A stretch of 64,000 nt of DNA from JALYZC01 sp963725645 (GCA_963725645.1 CAVRZD010000006.1:124001-188000), one strand, 5' to 3'. Shown: positions 41,756 to 51,250, numbered from the stretch's first letter. A program made the numbers and translations. The notes: generated from the sequence alone by a model not told the origin.

Positions 41756-42742
41756 ATGACCACCATCATCGAAGGATTCCATCTGGGCGAGCCGCAAACC
41801 GCGGGGCCGCTTGCCGTCTTCCCGGTCTTCGGGCCGGACCCGCGACTGCAGTACCGCGCCTTCTCGGAGGCCATGGGCCTCGGCGCGCTCGTCAAGGAGC
41901 TCGACTCGGGCGCGTCGGTGCGCGAGCTGATCGTCGAGAACCCGACTGACCAGCCGGTGCTGGTCTTCGAGGGCGAGGAGGTCCTCGGGGCGCAGCAGAA
42001 CCGCACGTTCGACGTCTCGGTGCTCGTGGGCGCGGGCGATCGCGTGCGCGTTCCCGTGAGTTGCGTCGAGGCCGGCCGGTGGGACGGCACCCGCCACGCC
42101 GAGCATTTCGCGCCCGCGCCCCAGACGGCCGACCCCAGCCTGAGGCGCGTCAAGCGCCTGCGCAGCAACCTCGCCGCCGCTTCGGGCCTGCCCGCGGTCG
42201 CGGACCAGGGCGAGGTGTGGGATCAGGTCGGGCGACAACTTGCCGACCACGACGTCGACTCCGACAGCTCGGCGATGGCCGACCTCTACGAGGCAAAGCG
42301 CGACGACCTCGCGGCCCTGGCCGGCGCGGTCAAGCCCGTCGACGGGCAGATCGGGGCGGTCGCGCAGATCGCCGGCCGTCCCATCGCGCTCGACCTCGTC
42401 AGCCGCCCGGACGTGTTCGGCGCCCTCCTGCCGCGGCTGGCGCAGGGCTACGCCCTCGATGCGCTCGGCGTCGATGCCGAGGACGCCAACCCGCGCGCGG
42501 CCGAGGGGTTCCTGCACTCGGCGCTCGAGGCACCGCGTCAGGAGATCGACACGCCGGGCCTCGGTTGCGGTCTCGTGATCTCCACGACGGGTATCGAAGG
42601 TGCGGGACTCGAGCACGAGCCCGAGCCCGAGCTGATCCAGCTCTCGGCCTTCCCCGCCGGCGAGCGCGGCCCCGACCCGCAGCCGCAGTTCGTGGAGACT
42701 GGTCGCTCGATCACCCGCCCTTCTCGGCGTCGGCGCCCGTAG
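41756..42742 (+). CDS. ARPP-1 domain protein
   Basis: A 328-residue protein matching the ARPP-1 (DUF6569) domain: 'FHLGEPQTAGPLAVFPVFGP', 'NPTDQPVLVFEGEEVLGAQQ' then NRTFDVSVLV, 'VPVSCVEAGRW' and a central helical segment with 'SSAMADLYEAKRDDLAALAG'. ARPP-1 is predicted from gene neighbourhoods linked to ADP-ribosyl and phosphatase-related systems, with no established activity. ATG start. It lies 50 bases after the RelE-type toxin and 11 bases before a small gene, so these may be co-transcribed. Confidence 0.82.
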   Translation: MTTIIEGFHLGEPQTAGPLAVFPVFGPDPRLQYRAFSEAMGLGALVKELDSGASVRELIVENPTDQPVLVFEGEEVLGAQQNRTFDVSVLVGAGDRVRVPVSCVEAGRWDGTRHAEHFAPAPQTADPSLRRVKRLRSNLAAASGLPAVADQGEVWDQVGRQLADHDVDSDSSAMADLYEAKRDDLAALAGAVKPVDGQIGAVAQIAGRPIALDLVSRPDVFGALLPRLAQGYALDALGVDAEDANPRAAEGFLHSALEAPRQEIDTPGLGCGLVISTTGIEGAGLEHEPEPELIQLSAFPAGERGPDPQPQFVETGRSITRPSRRRRP

Positions 42743-42753
42743 GACGCCTCCAC

Positions 42754-43026
42754 GTGGTCGACGGAATCACCGGCGCATTCGATCGCATCGACGACTTCCT
42801 TGCCGTGCAGTCGGGCGTGCCGTTCTCCGAACACGTCCGGGGCGTGAAGCGCCTGCAGGAGGCCGTGGGGATCGACGATGCCGGGCGCGCCGTGATACGC
42901 GAGCGCCTGGAATCGCTCGACCAGTTGGACCACGCTGGCGGCGTCCTGCTCGGCCTGATCCTCGGGCTGTTCGCGGCCGAGGCGGGCGTTCCGTCAGCGT
43001 CGCCGGTTGACGGCGAGAGACCATAG
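42754..43026 (+). CDS. Small helical protein downstream of ARPP-1
   Basis: A 90-residue protein: 'DGITGAFDRIDDFLAVQSGV', 'RGVKRLQEAVGIDDAGRAVI', then an amphipathic-to-hydrophobic helix (HAGGVLLGLILGLFAAEAG). No family recognised. GTG start right after the ARPP-1 stop. Codon bias is good. It may be an ARPP-1 partner or membrane anchor. Confidence 0.6.
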   Translation: MVDGITGAFDRIDDFLAVQSGVPFSEHVRGVKRLQEAVGIDDAGRAVIRERLESLDQLDHAGGVLLGLILGLFAAEAGVPSASPVDGERP

Positions 43027-43220
43027 GGGTTCACACAAAAAACCGGGGTACCCGGGGGCGCATACTACGGATGTTTCCCGCGCCCCAGCTTCCTACCGTG
43101 CGCAAGGACAGAGGCTGTGGCGCTTGACTGCGCCGGCCTAGACAACTTGGCGAGCACGGCGCCGTGGGCTTTGCAGGGTCTGCGAGCACGGACGCGCCTT
43201 CGGAGAAAAGGGAGCTTCAC

Positions 43221-44129
43221 ATGCGCCGTATGTTTGGCATCGTCGCGGCCACGTCACTGCTCATGCTCGCGGCCCTCGCGGCGAGCGGAGTGGCGGCAGC
43301 CAGCACCCCCGCGCCGTTCTTCAACGGCTTTGAGACCGATACCCACGGCTGGGACGTGTTTGGCGGACAGTACGACGCGACCCGCGTCGTGTCGGGAACC
43401 CACGGCGTTGCTTCGCGCACCGGCTCGTGGCACGCCGAGGCCGGTCAATACGACCTCGATAACCAGGGCGGCAGCGCCGCCACCGATTGGGGCGGATCAA
43501 CCAGCGATTTTCCCGCCAACGGGTACACGACCTCGGTGGACGTCTATCTGAACACCGCCGGCGGCGCAGCGAACGACACGCGCTTTGATTGGGATTCTGC
43601 GATCAGCGACACGTCCGGCGGCTTCCGTCGGGACTTCCTGTTCAACGGCGGCTTCTACAACGACAGCGACTCGACCGGCAGCGGACCTCGGTTCGTGTTC
43701 ACGGCCAGCAACAACGCGGGCCGCGGAAGCTCCTTCCCCAAGAATCCCGGCCGGGATCCGTTCTCGATCACAACGACGGGCTGGTACACGTTCCAGCATC
43801 ACTTCTACGACAACGGGACCGGCGTGCTGGCCGTGGACCTGAGCATCCTCGACGCCGCCGGGAACGTGTTGCACACCTGGACGCTCAGCGATCCGACCGA
43901 CATCATCGGCACGACGGTCGGGGGTGACCAGTACGGCTGGTTCGCCTCGCAGGAGTTCCCGTTCCTCGCATTCGACAACTCCCGGCTGTCGGTGCAGGTC
44001 GGCCCGCCGACGAGCAAGGACCAGTGCAAGAAGGACGGCTGGAAGACGTTCAACAACCCGGCGTTCAAGAACCAGGGCGACTGCGTGAGCTACGTCGCCA
44101 CCGGCGGTCGGAACCCCGGCAACGGCTAG
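43221..44129 (+). CDS. Secreted protein with C-terminal Cys motif
   Basis: A 302-residue exported protein. The signal peptide is residues 1-27 (FGIVAATSLLMLAALAASGV then AAAS). The mature part is Gly/Asn/Asp-rich beta-type sequence resembling a concanavalin-like sandwich (NGFETDTHGWDVFGGQ, 'GWYTFQHHFYDNGTGVLAVD'). The C-terminal motif 'KDQCKKDGWKTFNNPAFKNQ' with a second Cys in GDCVSYV recurs at the end of many actinobacterial and other secreted proteins. It may bind carbohydrate or wall; activity unknown. ATG chosen at the signal sequence, with AAGGGAGC upstream. Followed by a terminator. Confidence 0.82.
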   Translation: MRRMFGIVAATSLLMLAALAASGVAAASTPAPFFNGFETDTHGWDVFGGQYDATRVVSGTHGVASRTGSWHAEAGQYDLDNQGGSAATDWGGSTSDFPANGYTTSVDVYLNTAGGAANDTRFDWDSAISDTSGGFRRDFLFNGGFYNDSDSTGSGPRFVFTASNNAGRGSSFPKNPGRDPFSITTTGWYTFQHHFYDNGTGVLAVDLSILDAAGNVLHTWTLSDPTDIIGTTVGGDQYGWFASQEFPFLAFDNSRLSVQVGPPTSKDQCKKDGWKTFNNPAFKNQGDCVSYVATGGRNPGNG

Positions 44130-44160
44130 GCCCGCCGCGAGCAAAGTCCGCGATTCCCTG

Positions 44161-44191
44161 GAGAGGCTCCCGCGCGAGGCGGGAGCCTCTC
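44161..44191 (+). terminator. Terminator hairpin
   Basis: A 12-bp perfect stem (GAGAGGCTCCCG and its complement), extended by one C-G pair with a 5-base loop, lies 31 bases after the secreted protein gene. The 3' side continues CGCTTTCC, a weak T-tract. It could also stop transcription of the helicase gene from the other side. Confidence 0.78.
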
Positions 44192-44209
44192 CGCTTTCCG
44201 GCCGGCCGC

Positions 44210-45848
44210 TCAGCCGGGAGGGGCCGGCGCCACGATCACGCAGTGGTTCTTCGCGCGCGACAACCCGACGTACAACTGCTGGTCGATCGTCTCATCGTCG
44301 AGGTCCTCGAGCTCGCAAAGGATCACCACCGGTGACTCCAGCCCCTTGAACCCGCGGATCGACGAGAACTGGACGAAGTCGCCGAGCTTGCCGGGGTCCT
44401 TCACGAGCCGGTAGCGGCCGGGAAGCTCTTTCGCGACCTTCGAGTTCTCCCAGCCGTGTGACGACAACACGACCACGTCCTGGGGCGGGACCTCCTCCTG
44501 GCCGCAGAGGCGCTCGAGCTGGGCGGCGACCGCGGCCGGTTGGTCCGAGGCCGCGACGTAATCGGGGTCGCGCCCCTCCGGGCCCATCGCCTCGGGCACG
44601 ACGTCGCCGCTGTACTTCTGCACGACGAGGCGGTGGATCGCCTGCGTGTTGCGGCAGTTGACGGTCAAGTCGTATTTCACGAAGTCCCGCGGGACCTCGA
44701 GCTGGACGTCGTAGACGTTCTGGTTGTCATCCATGAACAGCCACACGGGCGCGTGCTCCTCGTCGCGCAGCGTCAGCAGGAGGTCCTCCAACCACTCGGT
44801 GTGGAGGTCCTGCGCCTCGTCGACGATCAGTGCGTCGTATCGCTCGCCGAGAACCTCGATCGCCGCGACGAGCGCATCCGGCAGCTCCTTCTCCCAGAAC
44901 TGCTGCGGCGTCTCGTCCTCGGGGTACTCAGGCAGCTTGATCCCGGCCTTCCCCGCCAAGGCGCGGCAGAGCCGGTGGAAATGGGAGAAGTGGATCCGGT
45001 CGTTGCGCTCGCGCGCCCTGAGGAAGTCGGCGAGTCGCCTGTTGAAGCAGACGAACACGACCTCCTTTCCCTCTGTGGCCAGGCGCTTGGCGTGCTCGAC
45101 CGCGAGCAGCGTCTTGCCCGAACCGGCGCAGCCGCGGATCTCCATCCGTGGATTGCGCGCCATCTTTCGCAGCGCCAGCGACTGCTCGTTCGTGAGCAGG
45201 ATCAGCTGCTCCTCCTCCGCGACGATCTCCTCCGCCATCGGCACGTGGATCTGGATCCGTGGCACGAGCAGGTCGCGCAGCATCTCCGCGCCCTCGGGGC
45301 CGGGCGCCTTGCGCTTCTCGCGGGCGCCGCGGTGGTGCTTGAGCACCCGGTCGATCGCGGACGCGACGTCCTTGAGGTCGTTGCGGTCGATGAGGATCTC
45401 GCGCGGTGCGTCGGGTGCGAGCGCGAGCTGGTGGATTGTGATGAACGGGAACGCCAGCCCGTGCGTGATGAACAGCTCTTTGCCCTTCCAGCCCTTGACC
45501 TTGCTGATCTGGCGCTCGAGCGCGTAGCGGTGGTCGAGCGCCTGCTTGAACGGATCCTTCATGTGCTTGTCCGGCTCGCCTCTTTGGGTCCGGAACCACT
45601 CGCCGTGGCGGCACTCGATTCCCCCGCCCTTGACCTCGAGGCACAGGATCCCCTTGTCGGGATGGCAGAGGACGAAGTCGATCTCGCCGTCCTTCGAGGC
45701 CCTCGACCGGGTCGCGGCCGACCCAGCTCGCGGAATGGAACACCTCCCACTCGTCCGGCAGACCGTCGCGCAGGGCCTCGAACACCTTGGGTTCGGCGTC
45801 GCTCTCCACGTCGCCGACGGCGAGCTCGCGCGGATACATCACGGCCAT
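44210..45848 (-). pseudogene. NERD-domain nuclease/UvrD-like helicase, interrupted by one frameshift
   Basis: The 5' part encodes 'PRELAVGDVESDAEPKVFEA' to 'FHSASWVGRDPVEG'; near 45705 the frame shifts by one base and the rest follows: 'KDGEIDFVLCHPDKGILCLE' with EVKGG (NERD nuclease ExD...ExK), P-loop GCAGSGKT, 'DALIVDEAQDLH' (motif II) and a C-terminal 'LYVGLSRAKNHCVIV' (motif VI). Deleting one C in GGGCCTCG restores a single protein of about 545 residues. Intact homologues join a NERD nuclease to a superfamily 1 helicase and may serve in DNA repair or defence. If unrepaired, an ATG at 45562 could still make the 450-residue helicase without NERD. Confidence 0.82.
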
Positions 45849-45925
45849 GTGCGGTTCCTACACGGCTGGACGCTCCGGATGCAAGCGCGTCAGGTCATGC
45901 GGCTCCGCGCGCGACCTCATTGTTG

Positions 45926-46651
45926 ATGCCGCTGGAACACCGTCCCGACACCATCCGCATGATCCGCAGCTTCAAGGCCACGCGGGTCCCGCTGCACCTC
46001 ACGGTCAATCCGTTCAACGACTTCCTGAGCGCCGTCGAGTTCGGCGCCGTGTCCGACCTCAAGCCCGCCGACGAGACGGTCGAGATCGGCGAGGACTTCC
46101 GCTTCCTCACCCGCTCGCGCGGCGGGCCGATCAACGGCTTCGAGGTCCGGGAACTCGCCGAATTCGACCCGGACGCCGAGGGCGACGTGTTGTGGGCGGG
46201 CCCCAAGTTCGGCGTGCCGGCGTTGGGGTTGCGGCAGGCGACGCCCGCCGAGATCATCCTCGCGGCTCGCGCCACGTTCACCAAGCTCCCGACGGCCGAC
46301 GAGTGCTTCTTCTGGTCCGCCGTGACCGCGGCGGAGGAGGGCGACCGCGAGCAGGCCGCCGACCACTGGCTCTCGTGCATCGAGGCCGGCGGCATGCGGG
46401 GACATTTCGGGCTCGGCTACACGCTGTGCGAGCTGGACCGTCCGCGCGAGGGCTACGCGCACCTGCGCTTCTACACCGAGATCGCGCCCCGCAACCCGTG
46501 GGCCTGGGCCTGGCGCGGCGTCGCCTGCGAGGGGATGGACGAGGTGGCCGAAGCGCGGCGGTGCTACCGCCGCGCGATGCGGCTGCAGTTCGAGGCCGGG
46601 CTCGAGACGTTCGCCGAGGAGCGACTGGAGCAGCTCGATGCCTCGTCGTGA
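45926..46651 (+). CDS. TPR-like protein
   Basis: A 241-residue protein. The first ~115 residues are a beta-rich domain of unknown type ('NPFNDFLSAVEFGAVSDLKP'). The C-terminal half is helical with TPR spacing: 'ECFFWSAVTAAEEGDREQAA', DHWLSCIEAGGMRGH, 'WAWRGVACEGMDEVAEARRC' and YRRAMRLQFEAG. TPRs mediate protein contacts. ATG start; it is divergent from the NERD helicase gene with a 77-base gap. No named family. Confidence 0.75.
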   Translation: MPLEHRPDTIRMIRSFKATRVPLHLTVNPFNDFLSAVEFGAVSDLKPADETVEIGEDFRFLTRSRGGPINGFEVRELAEFDPDAEGDVLWAGPKFGVPALGLRQATPAEIILAARATFTKLPTADECFFWSAVTAAEEGDREQAADHWLSCIEAGGMRGHFGLGYTLCELDRPREGYAHLRFYTEIAPRNPWAWAWRGVACEGMDEVAEARRCYRRAMRLQFEAGLETFAEERLEQLDASS

Positions 46652-47017
46652 CGCTGCAGGGTGCTCATGCTGCGGTACGGGCTGCTGGATCGTGCTCGTG
46701 CCCATGATGATCGGGTTGTCTTTACGGCTCCGCAGACGGGCTCGCGCTCAATCAGCGACACGCACCTGCCAGTAGGTCAGAACGTGCGAGGGGTGCGCGC
46801 GCTGACATGAGGCGGCCGTCCAGGGCGCAGTGGCGCGGTGGCATTCGCCGTCGCCGACTGTCCGGTCTGGACCTGAACGAGCTCGCGAATCGACTCGCCG
46901 CTTTCGAGATTCCTCGCCGCCCCGGCGCTCAGCTTCTCGACTCGCCGTCTTCGACCGCCGAACATCGATGTGAGTCTAGGCCAGGGCTGATCCATCGGAG
47001 TACCCTCGAGGAAGACT
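46652..47017. other. Intergenic region, no convincing gene
   Basis: About 366 bases between two co-directional genes. Open frames on both strands are short and Arg-rich. The end holds the GAGGAAGAC site before the TTG of the next gene. Confidence 0.4.
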
Positions 47018-47824
47018 TTGTCCCGATCGCGGTCGCTGCCCGTGCCGGAATTCGACGTCGAATCGGAGATCTACCAGTCCCTCTACGGTGCGCCGCGCCG
47101 CGAGCGGCGTGAGTCCGGCCCGGGTCGAGGCCGGATCGTGATCGTCGACGGCGCACTCAGCGTCGCGCCTCGCGACATCGCTCCGGCCGCGGCCGTGCCG
47201 CCGAGCCAGCGCGAAGCCACATCGGCGCGCCCGGCCGACCGCCTCGCGGACGGCCTCGTCGCCGGCATCGCGGCACTGCGAGACCGCCCCGAGGCGATGG
47301 CGCTCATCGCCGCGCTGGTCGTCGTGCCGGTCCTGGCCCTGGTGCTTGCCAGCGCGGGGCGGTCCACGACCGTGCGAGGCCACCTGGCCCCCGCGCCGTC
47401 GCGGCTCGGTGGGCCGGCGTTCGCCGCTGCCGCGCCGCCGGCTCCGGCGTCGCGGCACACCGCTCCGCGGGTGACGCCCTCGGCTTCCGCGAGCGCTGTT
47501 CCGGCGAGTGGCGCCGCGAGCGTCGTTGCCACCGCATCGAACCCGCGACGGCTCTCGGGACTCCCATGGCCGCGCCCACCACACGCGAACCACGGGTCGG
47601 CCCAAGCGCGTCGTCGCGCGGCCACCGCCTCCGCCGCCGATCCGCCGGCCCGCCGCCCACGAGCGGCCGGCGCCCCGTCCTCCGGCCACGACCGCCCCGG
47701 GGTCGGGCACGGAACCGCCGTCGGGTCAGGATGGCGGGCTCCCGAGCCTCACCGGGGGCCAGCCCGCACCTCCCGGCTGAGTCGCCGCGCGACCGAACTC
47801 GGCGCCGGTCACTACGGTGCCTGA
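47018..47824 (+). CDS. Single-pass membrane protein with low-complexity exterior, possible 3' frameshift
   Basis: A protein of up to 268 residues. The first ~90 residues are soluble ('PEFDVESEIYQSLYGAPRRE'), a membrane helix covers about 92-112 (MALIAALVVVPVLALVLASA), and the rest is Ala/Pro/Ser-rich. From about 47560 the frame gives Arg/His-rich sequence, while another frame gives a more natural tail ('RPAAHERPAPRPPATTAPGS' to QPAPPG, stop at 47780). A frameshift near 47560 is possible. The start is TTG with GAGGAAG 5 bases upstream. Unknown function; first of a run of envelope genes. Confidence 0.6.
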   Translation: MSRSRSLPVPEFDVESEIYQSLYGAPRRERRESGPGRGRIVIVDGALSVAPRDIAPAAAVPPSQREATSARPADRLADGLVAGIAALRDRPEAMALIAALVVVPVLALVLASAGRSTTVRGHLAPAPSRLGGPAFAAAAPPAPASRHTAPRVTPSASASAVPASGAASVVATASNPRRLSGLPWPRPPHANHGSAQARRRAATASAADPPARRPRAAGAPSSGHDRPGVGHGTAVGSGWRAPEPHRGPARTSRLSRRATELGAGHYGA

Positions 47825-47907
47825 TGCAGCTGCGCTCGGACGTTGCATCCCGCGACCGGGCGCCCGTCCTTGTGAGGGGCCATGCGAGGCGATCAGGTGT
47901 CATCGGC

Positions 47908-49932
47908 ATGCCCAGGCCTCCAACCCTCACCTCGCACCAGCCGCCGCGGCGGCGCCGGCTTCGGCGCGGCATCGTCATCGCGCTCCTGGTCGGCGGGGTG
48001 GGTGCCGTCACCGCCGCGCTGTTCCTGCTGGTCTTCGGCGGGCGGCTGGCCTCCGATGCCGTCCGCTCGGCGACCCGATCACAGGTCCATCGCGTGTCCG
48101 CTCCTCCGCAGCTGGTGGCGCGCGCCGTCGGGAGCCTGGGCTCACCCGTCGAGGCCGCCGCCGCGGCCTCGGTGGACCCCCATCGAACGGTCCTGCTCGG
48201 AGGCCTGAACCCGACCGGCTCGTCCCGCAGCGAGATCACGTTCCTGCGCGACGGAGCGGTCGCGGGCCACGGCGCACTGCCGGCCGCGCTGCACGATGCC
48301 GCGGCCGGGGCGCTGGGCGGTCGGGTGTACCTCTTCGGTGGCGGTGACGTCGCCTCGACCGACCGGATACTGCGAGTCGGTGGCTCGGGCGCCATCGCGT
48401 CCCCCGCGGGGCGTCTTCCCCAGCCGCGATCGGACCTCGCGAGCGCGGTGGTCGGCGACACCGCCTACCTCGTGGGTGGCTTCACGGGCGCCCGTGCGCT
48501 CGCCACGATCCTGGCGTGGCGGCCGGGGACGCCGGCGCGCGTCGTGGCCCGGCTGCCGCGGCCCCTGCGCTACAGCGTGGCGTCGGCGATCGGGCGTCGC
48601 GTCGTCATCGCGGGCGGAACGGACGGCCGGCGCAGCAGTCGCGACGTCTACGTGTTCGATACGCACAGCCGCGCGGTGCGACGGCTGGGCCGCCTTCCCC
48701 TGGCGCTGAGCCACGCGGCCGCCGCGAGCTACGCAGGCTACGTGTACGTGATCGGGGGGCGCACGGGCGGTGGGGAGACAAGCCGAGAGATCCTGGCCAT
48801 CGACGCGAACAGCGGTCGGGTCTACCACGCGGGGACGCTGCCCGACGGGCTCGCCGACCCGGCGGCGGTGGGACGTCGGTTGGACATCCTCGTCGCCGGC
48901 GGGCACGGCGCCCAGGGAGCCCGTCGCGACGTCCTCTCGCTCGCGACCCGACGCGGCGGGTCCCACTCGCCGGCGGGCGTGCTGCGGCCGGGCTCCGATC
49001 CGCGCGTCCTGCCGGGCAACGTGCTCATCGCCGATCGCGACAACAACCGACTGCTCGAGGTGAGTCCTCGGGGCGCGATCGTCTGGCGGTTCCCGCGTCC
49101 CGGGGATCTGCGCCACGGCGAGCACTTCCGCGTGCCCGACGACGCGTTCTTCAGCCGAGACGGTCGCCTCGTCTACGCGACGCAGGAGGACGACTTCACG
49201 ATCAGCGTGATCGACGTGGCTCGGCACCGAATCGTGTTTCGCTACGGCAGGTCGGGAGACCCCGGCGCCGGCGCCGATCGGCTGCACAACCCGGACGATG
49301 CGCTGCCGCTCCCCGACGGCTCCATCCTCGCCGCCGACATCAAGAACTGCCGCGTGGTCAGGATCAACCCGCATCGCCATCGGGCGCGGGCACAGGCGGG
49401 CGGCGTCGGCGGGTGCGAGCACGCGCCGCCGAGCGCGTTGGGAAGCCCGAACGGAGCCTTCCCGCTGCGCGACGGCGGCACGGTGATCACGGAGATCACG
49501 GGCGACTGGGCCGACGTGTTCGATCGGAACGGGCATCTGCGGGCCGCTGTCCATCCGCCCGGTTTCACCTATCCCTCCGACACGAACGAGATCATCCGGG
49601 GCCGCTATCTCAGCGCGGACTACACGATCCCCGGCGCGATCGAGGCGTTCGACCGGCGCGGAACCCTGCGCTGGCGGTTCGCCCCGACAGGCCGGGATGC
49701 GCTTGCGCAGCCGTCGCTCGCCCTACCGCTCCCGAACGGTGATGTCCTCGCCAACGACGACGCGAACCATCGGGTGATCGTCGTCGACCCGCGCCGCCGC
49801 CGCATCGTCTGGCAGTACGGGCGCACCGGCAAGCGGGGGCGGGGACCCGGACTCCTCGACACGCCCGACGGCGTCGATCTCGCGCCACCGCATCAGCTCA
49901 CCCACATCGCCGGCCGCTGGCGGGCGCCCTGA
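47908..49932 (+). CDS. Membrane-anchored protein with Kelch-type and NHL-type beta-propellers
   Basis: A 674-residue protein. A basic N-terminus and one membrane helix (IVIALLVGGVGAVTAALFLL) anchor it outside. Residues ~75-350 are Kelch-like repeats (GGRVYLFGGGDVASTDRI, 'YLVGGFTGARALATILAW', VVIAGGTDGRRSSRDVYV, 'YVIGGRTGGGETSREILA'). Residues ~365-660 form a second propeller of NHL/PQQ-like blades (VLIADRDNNRLLEV, GSILAADIKNCRVVRIN, 'VLANDDANHRVIVVDPRRRR'). It probably acts as a scaffold or sugar-binding surface protein; no catalytic residues stand out. The ATG is chosen just before the anchor. It is 5 bases before the next gene, so they are co-transcribed. Confidence 0.85.
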   Translation: MPRPPTLTSHQPPRRRRLRRGIVIALLVGGVGAVTAALFLLVFGGRLASDAVRSATRSQVHRVSAPPQLVARAVGSLGSPVEAAAAASVDPHRTVLLGGLNPTGSSRSEITFLRDGAVAGHGALPAALHDAAAGALGGRVYLFGGGDVASTDRILRVGGSGAIASPAGRLPQPRSDLASAVVGDTAYLVGGFTGARALATILAWRPGTPARVVARLPRPLRYSVASAIGRRVVIAGGTDGRRSSRDVYVFDTHSRAVRRLGRLPLALSHAAAASYAGYVYVIGGRTGGGETSREILAIDANSGRVYHAGTLPDGLADPAAVGRRLDILVAGGHGAQGARRDVLSLATRRGGSHSPAGVLRPGSDPRVLPGNVLIADRDNNRLLEVSPRGAIVWRFPRPGDLRHGEHFRVPDDAFFSRDGRLVYATQEDDFTISVIDVARHRIVFRYGRSGDPGAGADRLHNPDDALPLPDGSILAADIKNCRVVRINPHRHRARAQAGGVGGCEHAPPSALGSPNGAFPLRDGGTVITEITGDWADVFDRNGHLRAAVHPPGFTYPSDTNEIIRGRYLSADYTIPGAIEAFDRRGTLRWRFAPTGRDALAQPSLALPLPNGDVLANDDANHRVIVVDPRRRRIVWQYGRTGKRGRGPGLLDTPDGVDLAPPHQLTHIAGRWRAP

Positions 49933-49937
49933 TCGGG

Positions 49938-50618
49938 ATGTCCCGCCGCGTGCAGCTCGAGACCACGCGTCTGCGGGACCGCCTCGAGCGCGGCGACCCG
50001 TACTGGCCGGCACAGCTCGCCGTCGCGGCGGCGATCGCGCTCCATCTCACGCTGTCGCACAAGCTCGTCATCGGGCCGAAGTGGCTCGTACCCGGTGTCG
50101 AAGGGCTGCTGCTGCTGGTGCTCGTCGTGATGGCTCCGGCGCGCGCCACCACGCGTTCCGTCGGTCAGCGACGGTTCGCCCTGGGCGTCATCGGCCTGGT
50201 GACGCTCACCAACGTCGTGTCGCTCACCCTGTTGGTCCACTACCTGATCAACGGCGGCAAGGCCGGCGGCCACAGCCTGGTCCTGTCGGGCGTGGTCCTG
50301 TGGGCCACGAACGTGCTCCTCTTCGCCGTCTTCTACTGGGAGATGGACCGCGGGGGACCCGTGGTGCGGTTCCAGCGTCCCGAGGCGCTGCCCGACTTCC
50401 AGTTCCCCCAGATGGAGAACCCGAAGCTCGCCCCGCACGGCTGGCTGCCGGGGTTCATCGACTACCTCTACACCTCGCTGACCAACGCCACCGCGTTCAG
50501 TCCGACCGACACGATGCCGCTGACGCCGACCGCCAAGATCCTGATGGGCGTCCAGGCGGTGGCCGCGCTGGTCACCGTCGGGCTGGTCGTCGCGCGCGCC
50601 GTCAACATCCTCGGCTGA
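49938..50618 (+). CDS. Polytopic membrane protein of a conserved uncharacterised family
   Basis: A 226-residue protein with about five hydrophobic helices. The C-terminal part 'YLYTSLTNATAFSPTDTMPL' followed by 'TPTAKILMGVQAVAALVTVG' is a highly conserved pattern in a bacterial membrane family resembling two-helix ion-channel ends. Its activity is not known to me. The ATG lies 5 bases after the propeller gene. Together with the next gene it forms a small operon, perhaps transporting an ion. Confidence 0.78.
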   Translation: MSRRVQLETTRLRDRLERGDPYWPAQLAVAAAIALHLTLSHKLVIGPKWLVPGVEGLLLLVLVVMAPARATTRSVGQRRFALGVIGLVTLTNVVSLTLLVHYLINGGKAGGHSLVLSGVVLWATNVLLFAVFYWEMDRGGPVVRFQRPEALPDFQFPQMENPKLAPHGWLPGFIDYLYTSLTNATAFSPTDTMPLTPTAKILMGVQAVAALVTVGLVVARAVNILG

Positions 50619-50645
50619 GCTTCGCGCACGCACACGAGCGCCGCC

Positions 50646-51098
50646 ATGGCCATCACGTCAGAGGAGATCGCCCGCGAGAAGAAGCGCCTGCCGCGAGGAT
50701 GGGGGCGGTTCGGCAAGTCGCTCGACCGGCTGGCGGAGATCTCGGGACCCGACGAGTCACTGCTCTCTTCCGCGGTGGGCCTCAATCCGAGCTTCCACCA
50801 CCGCACGATCTCGCTTCCCGGGGGCATCTGGGAGATGACGAAGACCACGAATGTCGTCCTCGCCATCACCAACGAGCGGCTGATCGTGGTCGCGACGGGA
50901 TTCGGTGGCGCTCCACGAGACCACGGCGCGATACCGCTCGAGGGACTGGAGATCGCCTCGCAGGCCGAGAAGGAGTTCGTCGTCCGATGGCCGGAGGGCG
51001 AGATGCGAATCCGCGGCGCCGCCAAGCAGCAGGTTCCCGACTTCCTCGCCACCCTCGCCGCCCAGGCACGTCCCTCCAGCACCGACGCCGGGGAATGA
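50646..51098 (+). CDS. PH-like domain protein
   Basis: A 150-residue protein. After a charged N-terminus ('REKKRLPRGWGRFGKSLDRL') the rest has beta-strand patterns of a bacterial PH-like fold ('VVLAITNERLIVVATGFGG', 'KEFVVRWPEGEMRIRGAAKQ'). It has no catalytic motif. ATG start, 27 bases after the membrane protein gene. Followed by a hairpin terminator. Confidence 0.65.
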   Translation: MAITSEEIAREKKRLPRGWGRFGKSLDRLAEISGPDESLLSSAVGLNPSFHHRTISLPGGIWEMTKTTNVVLAITNERLIVVATGFGGAPRDHGAIPLEGLEIASQAEKEFVVRWPEGEMRIRGAAKQQVPDFLATLAAQARPSSTDAGE

Positions 51099-51105
51099 AC
51101 CGGTA

Positions 51106-51136
51106 CACCCGCGCGCTGCCTTGAAGCGCGCGGGTG
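51106..51136 (+). terminator. Terminator hairpin
   Basis: A 12-bp perfect stem, CACCCGCGCGCT and its complement, with a 7-base loop (GCCTTGA), 7 bases after the PH-like gene stop. No T-run follows. It ends the 47.9-51.1 kb operon. Confidence 0.75.
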
Positions 51137-51250
51137 CTGTGAGACACTGGCCTCGCCGTAGATCGGGGCCGCCGCTGCGTGCCCTAGTACCCAGCGGCTC
51201 GACCGCGGGTCGGGGGCCGCCACCCCTGGCGGCCCCCAGCCCTGCGGCCG

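Noticed and set aside
46777..46995. A 72-codon minus-strand gene
   Set aside because: Arg-rich, no domain, no ribosome site, and no neighbour support.
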